A stretch of 64,000 nt of DNA from an uncultured Clostridia bacterium (GCA_934167445.1 CAKPKJ010000004.1:62001-126000), one strand, 5' to 3'; positions 19,335 through 29,011 are shown, counted from the first letter of the stretch. The notes: generated by a model from the letters alone, not told the origin. Numbers and translations are program-made.

Positions 19335-20474
19335 CTAATTTAAGAATAAAGTGGAACGGAACTCACAAACGTCCCACGCACCGCCGGAACTATTGTCCCA
19401 ACGGGTGCCTGCTGAAAAGTAGTTGTGGTAATGACCTCCACGCAACACCACGGCTTCGGACGTATTAGGATTTAACTCTGTAGTAAATTCTGTTAAATTT
19501 CCTCCCATATCATAAATATTTGATTTTGCTGTTGTTAATCCTGTATTTAACCTAGATGCAGTACCCGATTTTTTTATTACATTTCCATTTTTATCTTTAA
19601 CATCTTTGTCTATCCAGTTTTCATTAAAGTTTTTTCTTGTTGTAGCATAATTGGTTGCGGTACTATGTGTTTGTATAAACTTTATTGCTGTATCCCAAGC
19701 ATAACTTGAGCATAAATATGAAGTAGCCTTATTGCCTACATCTATTCCTTTTGCAAGTGTATATGCTTCACTCCATTTTATATTGGTATATGGTTCTTGA
19801 TTTTGTTTTATTACTGCTACATTATTTTCCTTTCCAGCTTCATATCTTCCGATATAATATCCACCATTTGCTTCTACACTTGCTATTTCAGTTTTTACTT
19901 GTTCAACTATTTCATTTAAAACTGTTATTGTTATTCCATTACCATCTTCTACTTCTGATGGTGTTACTCCTGTTAATGTTAACTCATCTTTTATTGCTTT
20001 TGTTCCATTGTCATCCTCTATACCCCAAGATGTTTCTTCTCTTTTATATTGCAATTTATTTGTATCATTTGAATCTGTAGTGCAAGGTATCCATACATAT
20101 TCATTTCCTGTTGTTCCTATTATTACAAGTCCTTTACTTACTAAGTTTTCACCATCTACATTTGAAACTGCAAATCCTGCTGGAATTTTAGCTGAATTTC
20201 CTTCTGCATCTGTATAATCATAATTTTCTAGGTGTGTACTTGCTTCTACCTGTGATAATTGTCTTTTCTCTTTTTCAGCACTTTCCTCTGTTACTTGCTT
20301 TGCATTTTGTGCCTGTGTCAGTATTCCATTCTGTCCTGTTAGCATTGCAATTGAAACACCAGCCAAGATAAGCAACACTACAATTGTAACAACCAATGCA
20401 ATTAATGTAATTCCTCTAATATTTTGTTTATTAATATTCAAATTTAACTTATTAAAAAATGAATTTTTGTGCAT
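19335..20474 (-). CDS. Prepilin-anchored FGE/C-type-lectin-fold protein, DGR-type target
   Basis: A 379-residue protein. I place the start at 20474 because AAAGGAG lies just upstream of that ATG; the longer frame to 20531 has no ribosome site. Near residue 20, RGITLIALVVTIVVLLILAG is a type IV prepilin-like signal (cleavage after Gly, hydrophobic helix, the usual Glu5 replaced by Ala). A short helical stalk follows. The rest resembles the formylglycine-generating-enzyme (SUMF1) fold: YVWIPC, YYIGRYEAG, YDMGGNLTEFT, VVLRGG. The FGE catalytic Cys pair is not evident, so I infer a ligand-binding lectin-like protein, not an enzyme. The end after VVLRGG (see the entry at 19338) is unusually GC-rich, as in DGR target genes. 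It stands alone on this strand and is likely displayed on the cell surface or a pilus tip. Confidence 0.8.
   Translation of the reverse strand: MHKNSFFNKLNLNINKQNIRGITLIALVVTIVVLLILAGVSIAMLTGQNGILTQAQNAKQVTEESAEKEKRQLSQVEASTHLENYDYTDAEGNSAKIPAGFAVSNVDGENLVSKGLVIIGTTGNEYVWIPCTTDSNDTNKLQYKREETSWGIEDDNGTKAIKDELTLTGVTPSEVEDGNGITITVLNEIVEQVKTEIASVEANGGYYIGRYEAGKENNVAVIKQNQEPYTNIKWSEAYTLAKGIDVGNKATSYLCSSYAWDTAIKFIQTHSTATNYATTRKNFNENWIDKDVKDKNGNVIKKSGTASRLNTGLTTAKSNIYDMGGNLTEFTTELNPNTSEAVVLRGGHYHNYFSAGTRWDNSSGGAWDVCEFRSTLFLN
19338..19450 (-). other. Candidate DGR variable region 1 (end of prepilin-lectin gene)
   Basis: The last ~36 codons encode LRGGHYHNYFSAGTRWDN and continue to EFRSTLFLN. This is the framework (LRGG, AGTR, EFR) around which DGR-diversified lectin folds place variable residues. 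The DNA is much richer in G/C than the gene body and uses TAC, CAC, AAC, GGC, ACC and GAC codons where the genome prefers T-ending codons. That fits adenine-directed mutation of AAC codons. No template repeat is present in the window. Confidence 0.5.
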
Positions 20475-20845
20475 TAAAATTCTCCTTTTTTCTTTTGATT
20501 TTCTACTCCACTTAGTTTTTTCATTTAACATTTTAATATAATAATATTTTCTTATTTGTAGAAAATCTGTAGTAGTATTATTATTTACATTTTTCTTTGG
20601 TATTATTAGCTTTTTTGTATGAAAAAATATTATTAAATTAAGTAGATAGTTTGGCTAATTGAAGTATTTATTACAGCATATATTTTATAAATAAATTCAT
20701 TTTTAGTCAATGGTTTCACGACAAAAAAGTCATCTTTTAGCATAAATTTTTTAACGCAAAATGAATTTAAATTCTATAAAAAATAAAGACTACAAAAATA
20801 AATGCAACTGAAAAACAGCAATATCAAGCGTTTTTGAGTTTTAAA

Positions 20846-21170
20846 TGTCGAAAAATGTCGAACGATTTTTGTTGACAAGTAGTTTATTGCCGGTTACAAT
20901 ATTTGTAATTTATATTCAAATATTTCTTCAAATTTTAAAAGTCATTTATTAGTCATATTGTAAAATTTATTTTTAGAATTCATTAATATTCAAAAATTCA
21001 ATTCAAATTTTATCTAAATATTCAAAATTCAAATAACATAGTAAACAAAAGAAAAAGCAAATAAAAGTAAGAAAATGTGAGCTTTTTATATGAAATTGCT
21101 AAATTAGACAAAAAGATTAAAATTGCCTATGCGATAAAATTTAATTATAATGGAGGAGGTAAAAGCAATA
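20846..21170 (+). repeat. Rpn-unit leader, copy 1
   Basis: About 320 bases that recur with few differences at 51291-51616. The shared block opens with two GTCGAA boxes, includes a promoter (20872-20900), an AT-rich leader and the ribosome site GGAGGAGG, and runs into the coding region of an Rpn-family gene at both places. The 310 bases before it (20532-20845), upstream of the divergent lectin gene, contain no gene I can support. Confidence 0.8.
20872..20900 (+). promoter_or_regulatory. Promoter in Rpn leader copy 1
   Basis: TTGACA, a 17-base spacer and TACAAT. An imperfect inverted repeat, TGTCGAAC...GTTGACA, overlaps the -35 box and could be an operator. The predicted transcript starts about 240 bases before the coding region. 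Confidence 0.65.
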
Positions 21171-21806
21171 GAAAATAAAGAAAAAATAACATATATAAAT
21201 AGAAATATTATGAATAATTTACCCAAAGGCTTAAAAGAACAGCTAGGAATCAATAGTTTTTATGTCTTAGAAGATGTAAATAAATACTCAAACCAAGAAC
21301 TATTAGAAAGTAACAACTTTTTAGAAAAAATATTTTTATTAGAAAAATCTAAGAACGAAGAAGAAGTAAAAGAAAACTTTATAAAAATAGTAGAAAAATT
21401 ACAGGAAGAAGAAAAACAAGGGAAAATAACAAAAGAAGCAAAAGAAGAATTTGAAAATAACATTATAAAAATACTATTACCGAAGATAAGCATTAAAGAG
21501 ATAAAAGAACAATTAGAAAAGGTAGAAAAAACAAGGAAAGAAGGAGATGGTCAAGTGTATGGATTAGCTGTATGTGATATGTTAGCAAGAGAAAACAAAA
21601 AGATAGAAAAACGAGGAATAATAATTGGAGAAAAGCAAGGCAGAATAATCGGCGAAAAACGAGGCAAAGAACTCGGTAGGAAAAATGGAATAATACAAGT
21701 AGCAACAAATATGTTAAAAGCAAAAATGGATTCTTCTACAATAAAAAATGTGACAGGGCTAACAGATGAAGAATTGGCTAAACTAGAAGCTGAATTAAAA
21801 AAATAG
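21150..21806 (+). CDS. Rpn-family protein lacking its nuclease domain
   Basis: A 218-residue protein very similar to the two ends of the full-length protein at 51596. Its first ~27 residues and everything after LKEQLGINSFYVLED match, but about 150 residues in between, which hold the PD-(D/E)XK nuclease core, are missing; the joint is at NLPKG-LKEQLG. The remaining part has a Glu/Lys-rich coiled coil, IGEKxGR repeats (about 160-185) and the C-terminal NMLKAKMDSSTIKNVTGLTDEEL helix pair found in Rpn proteins. It could be a decayed copy, or a stand-alone C-terminal domain acting like the small intragenic RpnS proteins that antagonise full-length Rpn nucleases. The start is unclear: the Shine-Dalgarno GGAGG faces an ATA codon at 21168, while ATG 21150 has no site. 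Confidence 0.65.
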   Translation: MEEVKAIENKEKITYINRNIMNNLPKGLKEQLGINSFYVLEDVNKYSNQELLESNNFLEKIFLLEKSKNEEEVKENFIKIVEKLQEEEKQGKITKEAKEEFENNIIKILLPKISIKEIKEQLEKVEKTRKEGDGQVYGLAVCDMLARENKKIEKRGIIIGEKQGRIIGEKRGKELGRKNGIIQVATNMLKAKMDSSTIKNVTGLTDEELAKLEAELKK

Positions 21807-21829
21807 AATGAATATGTAGAATACAAAAT

Positions 21830-21875
21830 AAACCTTCTTATAACACTTTAATCTGGAATAAGAAGGTTTTTATTT
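21830..21875 (+). terminator. Terminator of truncated Rpn gene
   Basis: AAACCTTCTTAT (21830-21841) pairs with ATAAGAAGGTTT (21858-21869), followed by T-rich sequence. The following gap to 22127 holds a TTTTCTAG/CTAGAAAA hairpin near 22043-22063 and no gene. Confidence 0.85.
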
Positions 21876-22127
21876 TAGACTTTTACTAAGTCTTATTATA
21901 TCATATAAAAATCTGAAACGAATGTCTAACAATAAAAAATCAATTTATATTGCTTTTTTCGGCAATATGTAATAAAATAAACAACGAATAATGTGATAAT
22001 AAAAACGAAAATAAAAATATATATCATAAATTGTAAAAAAGTTTTTCTAGATAATAGACTAGAAAAGACAAAAACCACAAAGGACAAGTATTAAAATGAG
22101 CTTATCAAATAATAAGAGGTGGTAAGG

Positions 22128-24566
22128 ATGTTTCAAAATATAAATGAAGATACAATAGAAATAAATAATAAAGCTGAAAAAGCAAAAAGAAATGTAAACA
22201 TATTCTCAAATGTTTTAACAAAGGAAAATCTAGCAATATATGTGGTGGCATTTATGATGTCACTAGTAGGCATTGGTGGAGATTTTTCAATATTTAGTAT
22301 AAGTGTGTTAGGTGCTTGTTTTGCATCATCTGTTCCAGCACTAGGGGTAGTGGCAGTTTCACTTTTAGGAAACTTTATTAAATTTGGTGTTGGTGGAGGA
22401 TTAGGCTATTTTTTAACAGCACTAGTTTTAATAATAACATTATTTATATTTAAACCACGTTATAATGAAGAAGAACGAAATGAGAAAATAAAAATAGGAA
22501 AAAACGTATTTATAGCAACATTACTAATTCAAATTGTAAAAATAGCAATGGCACAATTTACATTATATGATGTACTTGCATCAATAACATTATCAATAAT
22601 AGCATTAGTATTTTATAAAATATTTGTAAATTCAATTGTAGTCGTTCAAGAATTTTACGAAAAAAGAGCATTTTCAATTGAAGAAGTTATAGGTGCTAGC
22701 TTAATGCTTGCAATAGCTGTTGGAGGAATTGGAGACTTTAATGTAGCAGGATTTAGCATTAGAAATATATTAAGTATATTAATTGTTATGGTACTTGGCT
22801 GGAAAAATGGAATGTTAATAGGAACAACATCAGGTGTTACAATAGGTGTAACATTAGGAGTAATAACAAATTCAGAGCCAATTATGATAGCTGCATATGC
22901 AATTTCAGGAATGATAGCAGGTATATTAAATAGATTTGGGAAAATAGGCGTAGTTGTAGGGTTTGCACTTGGAAATATATTGTTAGCATATGTTGCAAAT
23001 GGATATACAGTAGAATTAATACATTTTAAAGAAATACTACTTGCATCAATAGGATTACTTTTTGTTCCAAAAACATTACAAATTGATATAGAAGAATTTA
23101 CAGGAAAATCAAAATTATTGCCTTCAATGTCAGATAGAGCACTGAACAAAAGCAAAGAAGTTGCAGAAAGTTTAAACAATGTATCAAATGCAATAAACGA
23201 AATGGCTACAACATATAGAGGACAAGACGATTTAGATGCAGTTGAAAAAGATAATATTAGTTCAGACGAAAATAAAGAAATTTTTATAGGTGAATTATTA
23301 AATAATTTAGAACCTTACAAAGACAATATGTTATATGACGATATTGCTAAAGCAGATGGAGAGATAGACAACGAGATTTTTGAATTATTATTAGAAAAGC
23401 AAGAAATAAGCAGAAAAGATTTATTACAAATATTTGCAAATTGTAATAGTTACATAGTAGGTGCAGAAGATAACAAAATAAGCAAACAATTAGAAGGCAA
23501 TATAATGCAAATTGTTAGAACTATAAATGTTTCATACAAAGTTGCAAAATCTAATTTTATTTGGAAGAAAAAAGAAGAACAAACCAAAAAGAACATTAGT
23601 AATCAATTAAAAAATGTATCTAATGCTATAAAAAGTATGGCAAAAGATATAGAAAAAGACATAAAAGCAGAAGAAAAATATCAAGCAGAAAGATTAGAAA
23701 TAGTAGATTTATTAAGACAAAGAGACATAGAAGTTCAAGATATAATGATAAAAAAAGATAATAGATTTATAGTTGAAATATATCTAACTAGATTACTTGA
23801 AAATACTAAACTAGAACAAATTGCAGAAATATTAACAAACATTTTAAAAGAACCAATTGTATTAAATGCTGAAGCAACAGTAGGCAAAAAAATAGTATAC
23901 TTATCAGACGATAAATACATAATGGCAATCGGAATGGCACAAGAAACTAAAAACAACAGTAAACAATCAGGTGATAGTATATTAAATATACGTTTAAAAG
24001 ATGGAAAATATTTAGTTGCAATTAGTGATGGAATGGGAAGTGGAAAAGAGGCTAAAAATAGTAGTAACCAAACATTACGACTATTAGAAAATCTGCTAGT
24101 ATCAGGATTTGATAAAAAAGCATCTTTAGATTTAATAAATAATGCTTTAATGAATCAAAACAAAGAGACATTTGCAACTCTAGATATAGCAATTGTAGAT
24201 TTATATGAAGGAAATGTCGAATTTATTAAAAGTGCAGCTTGTCCAACATATATAAAGAAAAATAAAAGGGTTCAAATGATAAGATCGAATTCATTGCCAA
24301 CAGGAATCTTAGAAGAAAGTAAATTAGAAACATTTGATAAAGATATAAATGATGGCGAAATTGTAGTGCTATGTTCAGATGGAATTCTAGATTCTAATGT
24401 AGAATATAAGAATAAGGAATTGTGGATAAAGTATTTGTTAGAAGATATAGAAACTACTAATACGCAAAAGATTGCTAATTTGATTTTGGAAGAATCTGTT
24501 GATAATAATTATGGTATTGCAAAAGATGATATGAGTGTAGTTGCATTTAAATTTAGACAAAAGTAG
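22128..24566 (+). CDS. spoIIE: Stage II sporulation protein E (membrane PP2C phosphatase)
   Basis: SpoIIE dephosphorylates SpoIIAA at the sporulation septum and so releases sigma F in the forespore. I choose ATG 22128, 6-7 bases after AAGAGGTGG; a GTG at 22119 overlaps that site. About ten membrane helices occupy residues 30-320, a coiled regulatory region 330-590, and a C-terminal PPM-type phosphatase domain has DGMGSGKEA near 634 and CSDGILDSN near 750, which supply the metal-binding Asp residues. The ~812-residue length equals that of the Bacillus protein. It heads a run of three same-strand genes. Its presence argues for a sporulating lineage, although a homologous role in non-spore formers cannot be excluded from this window. 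Confidence 0.92.
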   Translation: MFQNINEDTIEINNKAEKAKRNVNIFSNVLTKENLAIYVVAFMMSLVGIGGDFSIFSISVLGACFASSVPALGVVAVSLLGNFIKFGVGGGLGYFLTALVLIITLFIFKPRYNEEERNEKIKIGKNVFIATLLIQIVKIAMAQFTLYDVLASITLSIIALVFYKIFVNSIVVVQEFYEKRAFSIEEVIGASLMLAIAVGGIGDFNVAGFSIRNILSILIVMVLGWKNGMLIGTTSGVTIGVTLGVITNSEPIMIAAYAISGMIAGILNRFGKIGVVVGFALGNILLAYVANGYTVELIHFKEILLASIGLLFVPKTLQIDIEEFTGKSKLLPSMSDRALNKSKEVAESLNNVSNAINEMATTYRGQDDLDAVEKDNISSDENKEIFIGELLNNLEPYKDNMLYDDIAKADGEIDNEIFELLLEKQEISRKDLLQIFANCNSYIVGAEDNKISKQLEGNIMQIVRTINVSYKVAKSNFIWKKKEEQTKKNISNQLKNVSNAIKSMAKDIEKDIKAEEKYQAERLEIVDLLRQRDIEVQDIMIKKDNRFIVEIYLTRLLENTKLEQIAEILTNILKEPIVLNAEATVGKKIVYLSDDKYIMAIGMAQETKNNSKQSGDSILNIRLKDGKYLVAISDGMGSGKEAKNSSNQTLRLLENLLVSGFDKKASLDLINNALMNQNKETFATLDIAIVDLYEGNVEFIKSAACPTYIKKNKRVQMIRSNSLPTGILEESKLETFDKDINDGEIVVLCSDGILDSNVEYKNKELWIKYLLEDIETTNTQKIANLILEESVDNNYGIAKDDMSVVAFKFRQK

Positions 24567-24641
24567 CGTTTGGGAACAAATTGCTAAATCAAAAGAAATA
24601 TGATATAGTAATTTAGAAATAAATTAGGAGGAATAATTGCA

Positions 24642-26159
24642 TTGAGTAGAGGAAGAAGATATGAAGAACCTAAATTAAATATGAAAAAAGTTTTTGCAGT
24701 TATAGTTGCAATAATAGTAATTATAATGTGTATTGTAATGTTAAAAGGAATTTTAAGTAAAGATACTAAACAAGGAAAAATAGTTAGCAAAGATTATTTC
24801 GCATCATATCAAAATAACAAATGGGGAGTAATTGATTCAAATGGAGATAATGTAATAGACCCTAGTTATGCCGAAATGATAATTGTTCCTAATAGCAAAA
24901 ATGATGTGTTTTTATGTACATATGATGTAGATTATGATAACAACACATATAAAACAAAGGCTTTAAATAGTGAAAATAAAGAAATTTTTACAGAATATGA
25001 CTATGTTGAGGCAATATCAAATAAAGATGAAAATAACAATTTGTGGTATGAAAATGATGTTGTGAGAGTTAAAAAAAGTGGCTTATATGGCTTAATAGAT
25101 TTATCTGGAAAAGAATTACTACAATGTGAATATGACAAAATAGAAGCTTTAGAAGGTGTACAAAATACATTTAAAATTACTAAAGATGGTAAAGTAGGAA
25201 TTGCAGACAATAAAGGAAATGTCTTAATAACACCATCATATGCTGAAATTACAAGTTTAGACAAAGACAAAAGCCAAGGATTTATAGTAAAAAGCAGTGA
25301 TGGAAAATACGGAATAGTAGATACAGCTAATAAACAAGTTTTAGAAACAAAATACGATGCAGTAGAAAAAATCTATAGAAATGATTATTATGTTGTAACA
25401 GAAAATGGAAAACAAGAAGTTGTAAAGAAAGATGGAAATATAGTTCTAAGTGGAAATTATGACAAAATTGAAGCTATATTACAAAATCCTGAAAATGGAA
25501 TTATATATAAGCAAAAAGAAAAATATGGAATTATGAATTTATCAGGAGCTGTAGTTATAAAACCAGAATATGAAAAGTTAAAAGAAGGAGCGTCTGGAAA
25601 TATTATAGCTAAAAAAGACTCTAAATATGGAATAATAGACTTACAAGGTAATCAAAAAGTAGAATTCAAATATCAAAATCTTTCATATAATGAAAAAGCA
25701 GATTTATATATAGCTGAAGACGACCAATATGAAAATGAAATTTTAGATAGCAATTACCAAGTAAAACAAACTGGATATTTAATAGAATTAAATACAGATA
25801 AAGGATATATGGAATTAAATCAAAATAATTCATATAAATATTACAACTTTAAATTTGAAGAACAAAATGTGGAAAACATATTTACATCAAATACATTATT
25901 TGCAAGCAAAAAAGATGGAAAATATGGATTTGTAGATAAAAATGGAAAAACAGTTGTAGATTACATTTATGATGATGTAACAAGTCAAAATAGTTATGGA
26001 TATGCTGGAATAAAGAAAGACGGAAAATGGGGAGCAATTGATAAAGACGGAAAAGTAGTAAAAGAACCAACATATAATTTAGATGATTATTTAAAAATAG
26101 ACTTTATTGGTGGATGGTATCTAGGAAAAGACATAAATATGAATTATTATAGAAAATAA
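24642..26159 (+). CDS. Membrane-anchored WG-repeat protein
   Basis: A 505-residue protein starting with TTG, 10 bases after AGGAGG. A single membrane helix (about residues 15-38) anchors an extracellular domain built of WG/YG beta repeats: NKWGVIDSNGDNVIDPSY, GLYGLIDLSGKELLQCEY, GKVGIADNKGNVLITPSY, GKYGIVD, EKYGIMNLSGAVVIKPEY, GKYGFVDKNGK and GKWGAIDKDGK. Each unit is followed by a Tyr-containing strand. Such domains are thought to mediate binding; no specific ligand is known for this family. It follows spoIIE by 75 bases and may share its transcript, hinting at a surface or spore-envelope role (inference). Confidence 0.85.
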   Translation: MSRGRRYEEPKLNMKKVFAVIVAIIVIIMCIVMLKGILSKDTKQGKIVSKDYFASYQNNKWGVIDSNGDNVIDPSYAEMIIVPNSKNDVFLCTYDVDYDNNTYKTKALNSENKEIFTEYDYVEAISNKDENNNLWYENDVVRVKKSGLYGLIDLSGKELLQCEYDKIEALEGVQNTFKITKDGKVGIADNKGNVLITPSYAEITSLDKDKSQGFIVKSSDGKYGIVDTANKQVLETKYDAVEKIYRNDYYVVTENGKQEVVKKDGNIVLSGNYDKIEAILQNPENGIIYKQKEKYGIMNLSGAVVIKPEYEKLKEGASGNIIAKKDSKYGIIDLQGNQKVEFKYQNLSYNEKADLYIAEDDQYENEILDSNYQVKQTGYLIELNTDKGYMELNQNNSYKYYNFKFEEQNVENIFTSNTLFASKKDGKYGFVDKNGKTVVDYIYDDVTSQNSYGYAGIKKDGKWGAIDKDGKVVKEPTYNLDDYLKIDFIGGWYLGKDINMNYYRK

Positions 26160-26214
26160 GGTTATAGGTAATTCCTAAAAAAACCTAAATATAGTAAATA
26201 AAGGACTAAAGAAA

Positions 26215-27453
26215 ATGGAACTAAAGACGAACTATCAATATACATATTTTATACAACCTTTTGTTATAAAAGAAGAGAATTATTTAAAATATATATTGAA
26301 GATGTTAAAAGATAAAAATTGCAATTTAAAAACGTTTCAAAAAGAAAAAGACCTGCAAATGTATCAATATTTTTTGCCAGAAACAAGGAGCTTTTTATTT
26401 TCAAGTTTTGGATTTGGAAAAGAAAAAATTAGAGAATTAGAAGGATTACCAATAGATACAAGAGCAGCATTACTTGCAAAATATCCTTGTAATATATTTG
26501 AATATTCAATACCAAAAGATATTCAAGGAAAAATAGATGATAAAAAAGGGATATTTTTTGCAATAACTAAAATTACTGTTATATGTTTTAATACAGGAAT
26601 ATGCTTTCTAGTAATGAAAACAAATATAGAAGATGATTATAATTTTGCAAATGTATTAAATTTTAATTATAAATTTAGAGATATAAATCAAGAAGGAAAC
26701 ATTTTAGATGCATATGACAACATACGTTTACAAACAAATAGTTTTGAAAGTGCAGAAACATTTAGAAATTTCTTAAGAAGAATAACAGGCTCAAGTGTAG
26801 AGAGTCTAAAACTTGACATAGATACAGAAAGATTTTTAACATATTCATATATATGTATAGACCAATCAGCGTGGGGGAATTCACACGAATTTGATGAAGT
26901 GAAACATTATTTTGACAAATATATTAACATATTACCAGCAGACGATATTAAAAATATTGAAAACAACAATAAAAAAATAATAACAATGTCAAAATGGAAA
27001 TATGCAAAAATGTCACTAAACAAATTAGGTGTAACGCTATTTTCATCAAGTGAAGATATGAATAATTATACAATATTACCAAACGAATATGAAAATCAAT
27101 ATTTGTATACATACATAATAAATTTGTATAAAAAAATATATTTAAAGAAAATAGCAGCAGAACTAAGAAACCCTAAAAAAGTGAAAAAGGCAAGAAAAAA
27201 ATTTATTGAGTTTACTAAAAAAATATGGATACAAGAAATTACAGAAGATGAGTTTGGAACAATGTTAAATCATAAAATGCAAGCAACTCTAGAACTAGAA
27301 GAATTGTATAACGAAGTAAAAACAAAATATGACGTGTTATATAAAGATTTAAATATAGAAAAAAATAAAAGAGTTACAATTTTAATTGGTTTGGTGTTAG
27401 TGATTTCATTAGTGTTTAATGTGTTGAATTTTGTGATACTTGCTAAGAAATAA
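26215..27453 (+). CDS. Unknown tail-anchored membrane protein
   Basis: A 412-residue protein that I do not recognise. It has no signal peptide. It begins with a mixed alpha/beta cytoplasmic region, includes ITKITVICFNTGICFLVMKT near 118-137 (a hydrophobic strand, probably internal), a basic helical segment around 320-345 (NPKKVKKARKKFIEF), a coiled coil at about 355-385, and a single C-terminal membrane helix (residues ~388-410) ending AKK. The architecture (cytoplasmic domain plus coiled coil plus tail helix) loosely recalls CorA-like membrane proteins, but I see no GMN motif. It starts 56 bases after the WG-repeat gene and is probably in the same transcript as spoIIE. Confidence 0.6.
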   Translation: MELKTNYQYTYFIQPFVIKEENYLKYILKMLKDKNCNLKTFQKEKDLQMYQYFLPETRSFLFSSFGFGKEKIRELEGLPIDTRAALLAKYPCNIFEYSIPKDIQGKIDDKKGIFFAITKITVICFNTGICFLVMKTNIEDDYNFANVLNFNYKFRDINQEGNILDAYDNIRLQTNSFESAETFRNFLRRITGSSVESLKLDIDTERFLTYSYICIDQSAWGNSHEFDEVKHYFDKYINILPADDIKNIENNNKKIITMSKWKYAKMSLNKLGVTLFSSSEDMNNYTILPNEYENQYLYTYIINLYKKIYLKKIAAELRNPKKVKKARKKFIEFTKKIWIQEITEDEFGTMLNHKMQATLELEELYNEVKTKYDVLYKDLNIEKNKRVTILIGLVLVISLVFNVLNFVILAKK

Positions 27454-27626
27454 AATTTGAAATTGTTATAAGATAATGTTTTATTTAAGGAAAAACTTTT
27501 AAATATGAACTTTTCATTGCGTTCCTCGGCTTATTTTGAAATTTAAGAAATTCTAACTTGTTTTATGGCACCTTTCCTAGAATATAAATTATTATTTTAT
27601 AATTAATTAGAAAAGAGAAATGTAGT

Positions 27627-28004
27627 ATGAAAATTAAATGTGGAGTAGATATAATTGAAATTTCCAGGGTAAAAGAAAGTATAGAAAGTTTAGGAGAAAG
27701 ATTTATAAATAGGGTTTTTACAGAAAAAGAAATAGAATATTGTGAAAGTAAAAAAAATCAAAAGTATCAACACTATGCAGCAAGATTTGCAGCAAAAGAA
27801 GCGGTTTTTAAGGCATTATCTTGGAAGCTAGAAGATAAATATGCGATATGTTGGAAAGATATAGAAGTAGTAGATGACAAACAAGGAAGACCATCTCTAA
27901 ATATAATAGGAATGAACTTAAATGACATAGAAAATATAGATATAAGTTTGTCACATTGCAAAGAATATGCTGTGGCAAATGTTACAGTTTTAACAAAAAT
28001 ATAG
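27627..28004 (+). CDS. acpS: Holo-[acyl-carrier-protein] synthase
   Basis: AcpS moves 4'-phosphopantetheine from CoA to the serine of acyl carrier protein, activating it for fatty acid synthesis. The 125-residue length is normal. The signatures are GVDIIEISRV with the Mg-binding Asp8, VFTEKEIEYC, and AARFAAKEAVFKAL with the Mg-binding Glu near 58, plus the SLSHCKEYA end. Start ATG after GAAAAGAG. TatD follows 76 bases later on the same strand. The 173-base gap before it holds nothing I recognise. Confidence 0.95.
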   Translation: MKIKCGVDIIEISRVKESIESLGERFINRVFTEKEIEYCESKKNQKYQHYAARFAAKEAVFKALSWKLEDKYAICWKDIEVVDDKQGRPSLNIIGMNLNDIENIDISLSHCKEYAVANVTVLTKI

Positions 28005-28080
28005 AAAGAAGATATAGTAATGAAAAAATTTTCATTACTATATCTGTATTGGAACTAAAACGAAAGGAATAGAATTTGAT

Positions 28081-28941
28081 ATGAAATTATTTGATTCACA
28101 CGCACATCTTGATGACGAAAAATTTAACGAAGATAGAGATATAATAATAGAAGAAATACATAAATGTGACGTGAAAAAATTTGTGTCAGCAGGATATAGT
28201 TTAGAAGGAAGTAAAAAAGCAATTGAATTATCAAAAAAATATGACTTTATATATGCAACAGCAGGAATTTCGCCTAATGATATTCCACAAACTAAGGAAG
28301 AATTGTGGAAAATGTTAGCTGAAATTGAACAAATGGCATTGGAAAATAAGATTGTTCCAAATAATGAAAATGAAACTTCAACAAATGAGATTTGCGTAAA
28401 AAACCAACTTGAAACAAATAAGAAAAAATTAGTTGCAATAGGGGAAATTGGGCTAGATTATTACTGGAATAAAGACAATAAAGAATTGCAAAAAGAAGCT
28501 TTTATAGAACAAATAAGAATAGCAAATAAACTTGACTTACCAATAGTAATACATACAAGAGAAGCCATAATGGATACATTGCAAATATTAAAAGAAAATC
28601 CAGTAAATAAAAAAGGGATTTTCCATTGTTGCCCTTTAAATAGAGAGCTTGTAAAAGAAGCACTAAAATTAAATTTCTACATATCATTTTGTGGCCCAGT
28701 AACATTTAAAAACTCAAAAAATGCAGCTGAAATAATAGAAATGGTACCAAATGATAAAATGTTAATTGAAACAGACAGCCCATACCTATCACCAGAACCA
28801 TTAAGAGGAAGAAGAAATGACCCAAGAAACGTAAAATATGTGGCACAAAAAGTAGCAGACGTAAAAGGATTACAATTAGAGCAAGTTGCAGAAATTACAT
28901 ATAAAAATGCTAAAAAGATATTTAATATAGATGAAAACTAA
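28081..28941 (+). CDS. tatD: TatD-family metal-dependent hydrolase (DNase)
   Basis: An amidohydrolase-fold, metal-dependent nuclease of the TatD/YcfH family. Metal ligands and signatures are visible: SHAHLDD at residues 6-12, GEIGLDYYW, VIHTREA, FHCC and ETDSPYLSPEP. At 286 residues it is about 30 longer than typical, owing to a polar insert (KIVPNNENETSTNEICVKN) just before GEIGLDYY that looks like a surface loop. It follows acpS and is closed by a terminator at 28968. Confidence 0.93.
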   Translation: MKLFDSHAHLDDEKFNEDRDIIIEEIHKCDVKKFVSAGYSLEGSKKAIELSKKYDFIYATAGISPNDIPQTKEELWKMLAEIEQMALENKIVPNNENETSTNEICVKNQLETNKKKLVAIGEIGLDYYWNKDNKELQKEAFIEQIRIANKLDLPIVIHTREAIMDTLQILKENPVNKKGIFHCCPLNRELVKEALKLNFYISFCGPVTFKNSKNAAEIIEMVPNDKMLIETDSPYLSPEPLRGRRNDPRNVKYVAQKVADVKGLQLEQVAEITYKNAKKIFNIDEN

Positions 28942-28967
28942 TAATTCATAATATTTATGACAAAAGT

Positions 28968-29005
28968 AAAAGCCAAATAGAAATATAAATTTTCTATTTG
29001 GCTTT
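28968..29005. terminator. Bidirectional terminator between tatD and Rpn-like gene
   Basis: AAAGCCAAATAGAAA pairs with TTTCTATTTGGCTTT around a short loop. A/T flanks on both sides suit both the tatD transcript and the converging gene at 29012. Confidence 0.85.
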
Positions 29006-29011
29006 GTATAA

